Shown: positions 59,279-64,000 of the stretch, piece after piece
Numbering within the stretch: the stretch's first letter is position 1
Layout of the letters: every line of letters starts with the position of its first letter
Source: Pseudolysinimonas kribbensis
Lineage (GTDB): Bacteria > Actinomycetota > Actinomycetes > Actinomycetales > Microbacteriaceae
Length of the DNA stretch: 64,000 bases
Reading direction: 5' to 3'
NCBI RefSeq assembly: GCF_030161895.1
Contig: NZ_BSVB01000001.1
Span: forward strand, 372,001 to 436,000
Translations under genes and position numbers: made by a program
Notes under the pieces: generated by a model
Databases searched by the model: none
What the model saw: the letters and a program-made list of their open reading frames with translations, nothing else
What the model was told of the DNA's origin: nothing

Positions 59279-60567
59279 GCGGACTCCTTGTCGGAATGCA
59301 GGGGGTCGGGATGCAGGTGCTCGAGCATCCGATCGGTCTCGGCCCGGGTCGGCGACACCTCGCCCGCCTCATCGAGGGGGTCGAAGCGCGCGACCCCGAT
59401 GGGTCCCGTGGGCGGCGAGCTCTGGGCGACGGCCTCGATCGCCTTGCGCCGGCTGAGCGGCGAGAGCGTGACGGTGCCGCACACGACGAGACCCGCGAGC
59501 GTGACCGCCAACGCGATCCACCAGGGAACGAACAGCAGCAGCACGCACCCGAGGGCGATGGCCGCCGTCCAGGCGTAGAAGATCAGCACGGCGTGCAGGT
59601 GGGAGTGGCCCATGTCGAGCAGGCGGTGGTGCAGGTGCTTGCGGTCGGCGCTGAAGGGCGACTTGCCGGCGCGCAGCCGGCGCAGGATCGCGAGGCCGAA
59701 GTCGAGCAGCGGCACGATGAGCACGGCGAAGGGCAGGATCACGGGCGCGAACGCCGAGGCGTACCGCGAGGCGTCGATCGCTCCGGTGCCTCCGGGCAGG
59801 TCGACCGAGCTCGTGAGCGAGATGGTCGACGCGGCCATGAGCATGCCGACCAGGAGCGCCCCGCCGTCGCCCATGAAGAGCTTGGCGGGCCGCTTCTCGC
59901 CCCAGCGGAAGTTCAGCGGAAGCATCCCGACGCAGGCCCCGACGAGGATCGCGGCGATCAGCTCCGGCAGGTTGAAGTAGCTGGACTGCTCGGTCGGGCC
60001 GTAGGTGATGACGTAGACGCAGACGAAGAAGGCGCCGTTGGCGATGATCGCGACGCCGGCCACGAGCCCGTCGAGCCCGTCGATGAAGTTGATCGCGTTC
60101 ATCACCAGCACGACGAGGAAGACCGTGATCGCCAGCGACATGTACGGCGAGAGCGGGACGACGGTGCCGGGGAGCGGGATCCAGGTGATCGACACGCCCT
60201 GCCAGGCGAGCAGGCCGGCCGCGATGATCTGGCCCGCGAGCTTGGTGAGCCAGTCGAGGTCCCAGATGTCGTCGGCGATGCCGATCGCGACGATCATCGC
60301 GGCGGCGCCGAGCACGGCGATGACGCGCACCGGCTCCGAGAACGCGACGGCGAGCGGCGGGAAGCGGCTCGCCACGAGGAACGCCGCCACCACGCCCAGG
60401 AACAGTGCCGCCCCGCCCAGCCGCGGCGTCGGACGGGTGTGCACGTCGCGCTCGCGGATCTTCGGGTACAGCCGGAACCGCGTGCTCAGCTTGTAGGTCA
60501 GCAGCGAGAACAGGAATGTCACGACGGCGGCGCTGCCGCCCGCCGCGATGTAGAAGACTATCCGCAC
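59275..60567 (-). CDS. wecA: Undecaprenyl/decaprenyl-phosphate GlcNAc-1-phosphate transferase, WecA/MraY family
   Basis: Intact 430-residue polyprenyl-phosphate sugar-1-phosphate transferase with about 11 helices. It starts arabinogalactan-linker or teichoic-type polymer synthesis by loading GlcNAc-1-P on the lipid carrier. Active-site loops include DIWDLDWLTKLAGQ (Asp pair), NAINFIDGLDGLVAGVA, FMGDGGALLVGMLM and the His loop ADRKHLHHRLLDMGHSH. The GTG start at 60567 overlaps tsaC by 10 bp. The same tsaC-wecA-atpI order is found in Mycobacterium. Confidence 0.93.
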   Translation of the reverse strand: MRIVFYIAAGGSAAVVTFLFSLLTYKLSTRFRLYPKIRERDVHTRPTPRLGGAALFLGVVAAFLVASRFPPLAVAFSEPVRVIAVLGAAAMIVAIGIADDIWDLDWLTKLAGQIIAAGLLAWQGVSITWIPLPGTVVPLSPYMSLAITVFLVVLVMNAINFIDGLDGLVAGVAIIANGAFFVCVYVITYGPTEQSSYFNLPELIAAILVGACVGMLPLNFRWGEKRPAKLFMGDGGALLVGMLMAASTISLTSSVDLPGGTGAIDASRYASAFAPVILPFAVLIVPLLDFGLAILRRLRAGKSPFSADRKHLHHRLLDMGHSHLHAVLIFYAWTAAIALGCVLLLFVPWWIALAVTLAGLVVCGTVTLSPLSRRKAIEAVAQSSPPTGPIGVARFDPLDEAGEVSPTRAETDRMLEHLHPDPLHSDKESA

Positions 60568-61234
60568 CGTTCGGCCCCCACGACCCGGATGATCTCCTCG
60601 TCGGGGATGACGCCGTGCCGCACGATGGTGAGCTTGCCGTCCGGGTGCTCGAGCGCGGTCGCGTCGACGATCGTCGAACCGGATCGCTGATGCTCGGGGG
60701 CGTACCACTCGGCGCTCGGACCGGCCTCGAGGTAGACCTCGATCGCGTCGCCGAGCTGCGCCTCGGCCTCGGCCGCGGTGGTCGCGGCGGGCTGGCCCGT
60801 CTTGTTCGCGGAGGAGACGGCGAGCGGGCCGGTCTCGGCCAGGAGCTCGAGCGCGATCGGGTGGCGCGGCATCCGGAGCGCGACCGTGCCGCGGGTCTCG
60901 CCGAGATCCCAGTCGAGGGTGGAGCGCGCGCGCAGGATCACCGTCAGCCCGCCGGGCCAGAACTCGCCGACGAGCGCCCGCACCTCATCCGGCACGACCT
61001 CGGCGAGCGCGTCGAGGGTCGGCAGCCCGGGCACGAGCACCGGCGGCGGGGCCGTGCGGTCGCGCCCTTGGCGTCGAGCAGCCTCTGCACGGCCGGCGCC
61101 GCGAACGCCTCGGCGGCGATGCCGTAGACGGTGTCGGTGGGGATGACGACGAGCTCGCCGCGCTTCAGCGCCGCCCGCGCGAGGCGCATGCCCTGAAGCA
61201 GCTGGGCGGCATCCGTGGTGTCGAAGGCGGGCAC
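60558..61234 (-). CDS. tsaC: L-threonylcarbamoyladenylate synthase (frameshift)
   Basis: Makes threonylcarbamoyl-AMP, the donor for the t6A37 tRNA modification; 225 residues after repair. ALKRGELVVIPTDTVYGIAA (about residues 21-40), PGGLTVILRARSTLDWD and PLAVSSANKTGQPA are the YrdC signatures. The break at the C3 run 61065-61067 lies after LLDAKG; one extra base gives RDRTAPPPVLVPG. The GTG at 61234 is chosen because TAGGAT lies 7 nt upstream and the N-terminus then fits the family. It heads tsaC-wecA-atpI. Confidence 0.92.
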
Positions 61235-61241
61235 ACCTGCG

Positions 61242-61247
61242 ATCCTA
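61242..61247 (-). promoter_or_regulatory. -10 box (TAGGAT) of tsaC
   Basis: TAGGAT, 7 nt, then GTG 61234. Shares two bases with the opposing -10 of the HAD gene. Confidence 0.5.
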
Positions 61248-61251
61248 GACT
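61246..61251 (+). promoter_or_regulatory. -10 box (TAGACT) of the HAD hydrolase gene
   Basis: TAGACT, 8 nt, then ATG 61260. It overlaps the tsaC -10 at TA (61246-61247). Confidence 0.45.
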
Positions 61252-61259
61252 TGGGCCAC

Positions 61260-61894
61260 ATGCCCCTCCTGTTCGTCTTCGACATGGACGATGTGCTGTA
61301 CCGGTACGACTGGCGCGTGCGCATGGGGCTCCTGGAGGAGCTGACCGGGCACGACCTCGTCGAGCTGCGGCGACGCTGGTGGCACGACGACGGCGAGTGG
61401 CGCGCCGAGGCCGGCGGCTACGCGACCGCGGGCGAGTACCACGCGGCGTTCGAGACGGCGATGGGGATGCCGGTGCCGGTCGACGACTGGCTGCGCATCC
61501 GGCGCGCGGCCATGACCCCGTGGCCGGAGTCGTTCGCGGCCGTGCGGCGGGCCGCGGAGCTCGGCGAGGTCGCCCTGCTGACCAACAACGGGCCTCTCGT
61601 CGAGGCGCATCTGGCGACGCTGGCGCCCGAGATCGCGGAGCTGTTCGGCTCGGAGCTGCACACCTCGAGCTTCTACGGGGCGCGCAAGCCCGACCCGGGG
61701 TGTTCCTCGCCCTGCTGGAGGCGTACGGGCGCGAGCCGTCGGAGGTGTTCTTCACCGACGACCTGCCGGAGAACGTGGCCGGCGCCGAATCGGTGGGCAT
61801 CACCGCACACCGGTTCACCGACGCGGCGTCGCTGGTCGCGGCGATCGAGGCCTTCACGGCGTTCCGGGCGGAACCCCTCGCCGACCCCCGCTAA
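61260..61894 (+). CDS. HAD-superfamily hydrolase (frameshift)
   Basis: Phosphatase-like enzyme, 211 residues after repair. Motif I is FVFDMDDVLYRYD with the nucleophile Asp, motif II VALLTNNGP, motif III Lys in YGARKPDPGVF, and motif IV FFTDDLPENVAGAESVG. The small helical cap between I and II places it with subfamily I phosphatases. The break at the G4 run 61697-61700 lies inside motif III. The stop overlaps the prmC stop on the other strand. Substrate unknown. It interrupts the usual prmC-tsaC adjacency. Confidence 0.88.
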
Positions 61895-62800
61895 CGCAGG
61901 GCGGTCGTCGCCCGGTCGCGCCCGAGGAGGTCGCGTGTGGTCGCGGCGGCGCGCCAGCCGTCGGCGGTGAGCAGCGCGCGCACCGCGGCGCCCTGCAGCT
62001 CGCCGTGTTCGAGCACGAGCATCGCGCCGGGGCGCAGCAGCGCGGCCGCGCGGGCCGAGATCGCGCGGATCGGGTCGAGCCCGTCCGCTCCCCGTAGAGC
62101 GCGGCCCGCGGGTCGAACAGCCGCACCTCGGGGTCGCGCGGGATGGCGTCGTCGGGGATGTACGGCGGGTTGGACACGACGACGTCGACGGTGCCGTCGA
62201 GCTCGAGGAGCGCATCGGGATCGGCGAGGTCGCCGAGCTCGAGCCGGATGTTGGCGGCGCCGGTCGCGGCGATGTTGCGCGCCGCCCAGGCATGCGCCTC
62301 GGGCGAGCGCTCGAGGGCGACGACGTGGGCGTGCGGCACCTCGGTCGCGAGGGCGAGAGCGATCGCGCCGGACCCGGTGCCGAGGTCGACGGCGACGGGT
62401 TCGGGCGTGGGCACCGCCTGCAGCGCGTCGATCGCGAGCTGCGCGACCGTCTCGGTCTCGGGCCGCGGCACGAAGACGCCGGGGCCTACGGCGAGCTCGA
62501 GGGAGCGGAAGGGAGCTGTGCCCGTGATGTGCTGGAGCGGCTCGCGGCGGGCGCGTCGCGCGACCGCGTCGTCGAAGGCGCTGCGCCGCGCGGGAGTGAT
62601 CCCGGGATCCGGGTCGATGCCAGTGCCCGTGCCCGTGCCCGTGCCGACGACGATCATCGCCTGCAGACGGCCGCGACCGATGCCCAGCACATGAGCGAGG
62701 AGCAGTTCGGCGTCGGCCTCGGGCGTCGGCACGCCGGCGTCCCGCAGGGCCTCGAGGCCGCGCTGGCGCAGCTCGGCGAGGAGGAGGTCGTCGTGTTCAT
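61891..62800 (-). CDS. prmC: Peptide chain release factor N5-glutamine methyltransferase (two frameshifts)
   Basis: SAM-dependent enzyme that methylates the GGQ Gln of release factors; about 303 residues after repair. The SAM loop is VAVDLGTGSGAIALALATEV, and the catalytic NPPY is in VVVSNPPYIPDDAIP. HITGTAPFRSLELAVGPGVF is a family signature. Breaks lie at the C4 run 62090-62093 (repair gives LYGGADGLDPIRAIS) and near 62780 (repair gives MNTTDLLLAELRQRGLEAL from ATG 62800). Without the second repair the frame would start at GTG 62843. A hexanucleotide repeat codes for Gly-Thr pairs. The usual upstream partner prfA is absent; an HNH gene is there instead. Confidence 0.92.
62623..62645. repeat. 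GTGCCC hexanucleotide tandem repeat within prmC
   Basis: Three full GTGCCC units plus GTGCC. On the coding strand it gives repeated Gly-Thr between the N-terminal helical domain and the methyltransferase domain. Unit length is a multiple of three, so copy changes keep the frame. Confidence 0.85.
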
Positions 62801-62814
62801 GGGCGAGAACCAGC

Positions 62815-64000
62815 CTACGGAGCCGCGGGCGAACCGACGGCACGCTCCTGCAGTCGTCGGTAAGCGGCGCTGCGGGTCCGGAGCGCGATCGGCTGCTGTG
62901 CGGCGTCGATCGAGGTGGGCGGGATCAGTTCGTATCGGATGCCGTTCTCATCCATCGCGCGCTGGAACTCCCACCCCTGGTCGTGCACGAGCCGGTGATG
63001 GTGCCGGCACAGGAGGATGCCGTCGTCGATGTCCGATCCCCCGCGATCCCGTACCCAGTGCCGGATGTGGTGCGCTTCCGTCCAGGACGGTGGTCGTTCA
63101 CAGCCGGGGAACATGCACCCACCGTCGCGGGCGTGAAGGGCCCGGCGCTGTCGGCGGGTGAAGAGCCGTGAGGCGCGGCCGACGTCGAGCGGCCGCCCGT
63201 CGGGATCGAAGACGATCACCTGCTGACCGGAACTGCAGACGAGCCGCTCGGCGGTCGCGGTCGAGACGGGCGCGGTCTGACCTTCGATCTGGGCGAATCC
63301 CCGGCCCGACGCGAGGTCGGCACCGGTGACGAGCACCCGGACGGCGGGAGGCTCGTCACCGCCGAGCAGCTGCGGGTCGGCCGTGTGGCCCAGGCGCAAC
63401 AGTTCCACGAGCACGTCGGAGGCGTACTGCTCCGCCGTGCGCGGATCGCGCTCGATGCGCTCGGCCCGCGCCCGTTCGTCGGCGCGCACGAAACGGGGTC
63501 CGCCGAGCTTGGGGAGGTGGCGCGGTCGACGACATCGGTGACGAGCGCTGCGGTCTCGGGATCCATGAGCCACACGGCCCGCGTCATCCCGTCGCTCTGG
63601 CGATGCAGCCGGAACGAGCGCTGCTCGCGGCGCCGCGCCTCGCGTTCGGCGACGCCGGCGGCATCGAGCTCGTCGCGCACCTCGCGTGCCCGCGTGTGCA
63701 GCCGATCGGCATCGAGTGCTTCGGCCTCACCGAGCAGCATGCTCGCGGCCATGGCGAGCGCTGCGGCATCGATGCCGACACCGGGCAGACCGAGCCCGCG
63801 CCGGATCGCCGTCGCCTTCTCCGGGGAGAGCCGCCCCGCGACGACACGCTCCGCCACGCACGACATCCAGGGCGCGGACGGCACCGGCACCTCCCCCGTC
63901 GCGGGGTGCGGGAGCTGCTTTGTCTCGACGAGCAGCTCCCCCACCTCCACCGCCTGCCGCGCATCGCGCAGCGTGCTTCCCGCGGCGGTGCGGACAAGCT
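62815..64000 (-). CDS. HNH endonuclease with DUF222 domain, 5' end outside window (frameshift)
   Basis: Second member of the DUF222-HNH family. The visible part has the helical DUF222 region (ERVVAGRLSPEKATAIRRGL, ALAMAASMLLGEAEALDADR) and the C-terminal nuclease: CMFPGCERPPSWTEAHHIRH and LLCRHHHRLVHDQGWEF. The frame continues past position 64000, so the start is missing. A lost base at the G4 run 63511-63514 is repaired to give RATSPKLGGPRFVRADERA. It ends 15 bp before ATG 62800 of prmC, in the place where prfA is normally found. Confidence 0.88.

Noticed and set aside
62800..62843. prmC start at GTG 62843
   Set aside because: It would overlap the HNH gene and give an N-terminus unlike the family; ATG 62800 with one restored base gives the usual LLLAELRQR start. 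It cannot be fully excluded.

Overview
This 64 kb window is chromosomal DNA of a very GC-rich Gram-positive actinobacterium. The best fit is Micrococcales, family Microbacteriaceae (Microbacterium or a close relative). The evidence is: two HNH/DUF222 endonuclease genes, an MEP-pathway block in the order dxr-rseP-ispG-proS, an atp operon preceded by prmC, tsaC, wecA and atpI as in Mycobacterium, and many leaderless promoters of the form TA(G/C)nnT followed 6-7 nt later by ATG/GTG. About 57 protein genes fill the window. No tRNA, rRNA, IS element, prophage or CRISPR array was seen, and no stretch over 300 bp lacks a gene.

A caveat affects the whole annotation. Twenty-six of the 57 genes, including essential ones (proS, atpD, tsaC, prmC), are interrupted by about 40 frameshifts. 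Nearly all are repaired by adding one base, most often in a run of G or C. After repair every affected gene has a length divisible by three. I read these as consensus errors in the assembly, not decay, and annotate each gene over its full repaired span.

Layout. 1-2947: end of a NarL-type histidine kinase gene, then proS. 2974-6717: a four-gene surface-protein cassette (TasA-like protein, SipW-type signal peptidase, LPXTG protein, choice-of-anchor G protein) sitting between ispG and proS. 6911-12108: ispG, the site-2 protease gene rseP, a Ser/Thr kinase on the opposite strand, and dxr. 12118-19821: double-FKBP lipoprotein, two GABA transaminase paralogues, an S51 peptidase-like protein, an HNH endonuclease, an LtrA/Xre pair and OsmC. 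19834-26368: quinone oxidoreductase, a class III transaminase and a complete potDABC polyamine importer. 26532-30646: an EccC-like FtsK/SpoIIIE ATPase and an MFS transporter. 30652-44972: an eight-gene, largely overlapping operon (FHA, PP2C, Ser/Thr kinase, ~1965-residue beta-propeller/cadherin-like/Fn3 surface protein, MoxR, DUF58, transglutaminase-fold protein, zinc-ribbon FHA) that matches the PFNA-type cluster known from Bifidobacterium. 44997-51779: aminobutyraldehyde-type dehydrogenase with a divergent Lrp regulator, YceI, TspO, aldo/keto reductase, and DNA repair/stress genes (ogt, tag, yaaA). 51817-60567: atpC-D-G-A-H-F-E-B, atpI and wecA. 60558-64000: tsaC, a HAD hydrolase, prmC, and an HNH endonuclease running off the end.

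How it works together. Polyamine uptake (potDABC), transamination (three class III transaminases) and the aldehyde dehydrogenase under an Lrp regulator form a plausible putrescine/GABA catabolic network. The kinase/phosphatase/FHA operon probably controls a giant envelope protein through phosphorylation. The SipW cassette probably exports a surface fibre or matrix. The most interesting points are these two envelope systems, a transglutaminase-fold protein lacking its catalytic Cys and His, and the interlocked leaderless promoters.
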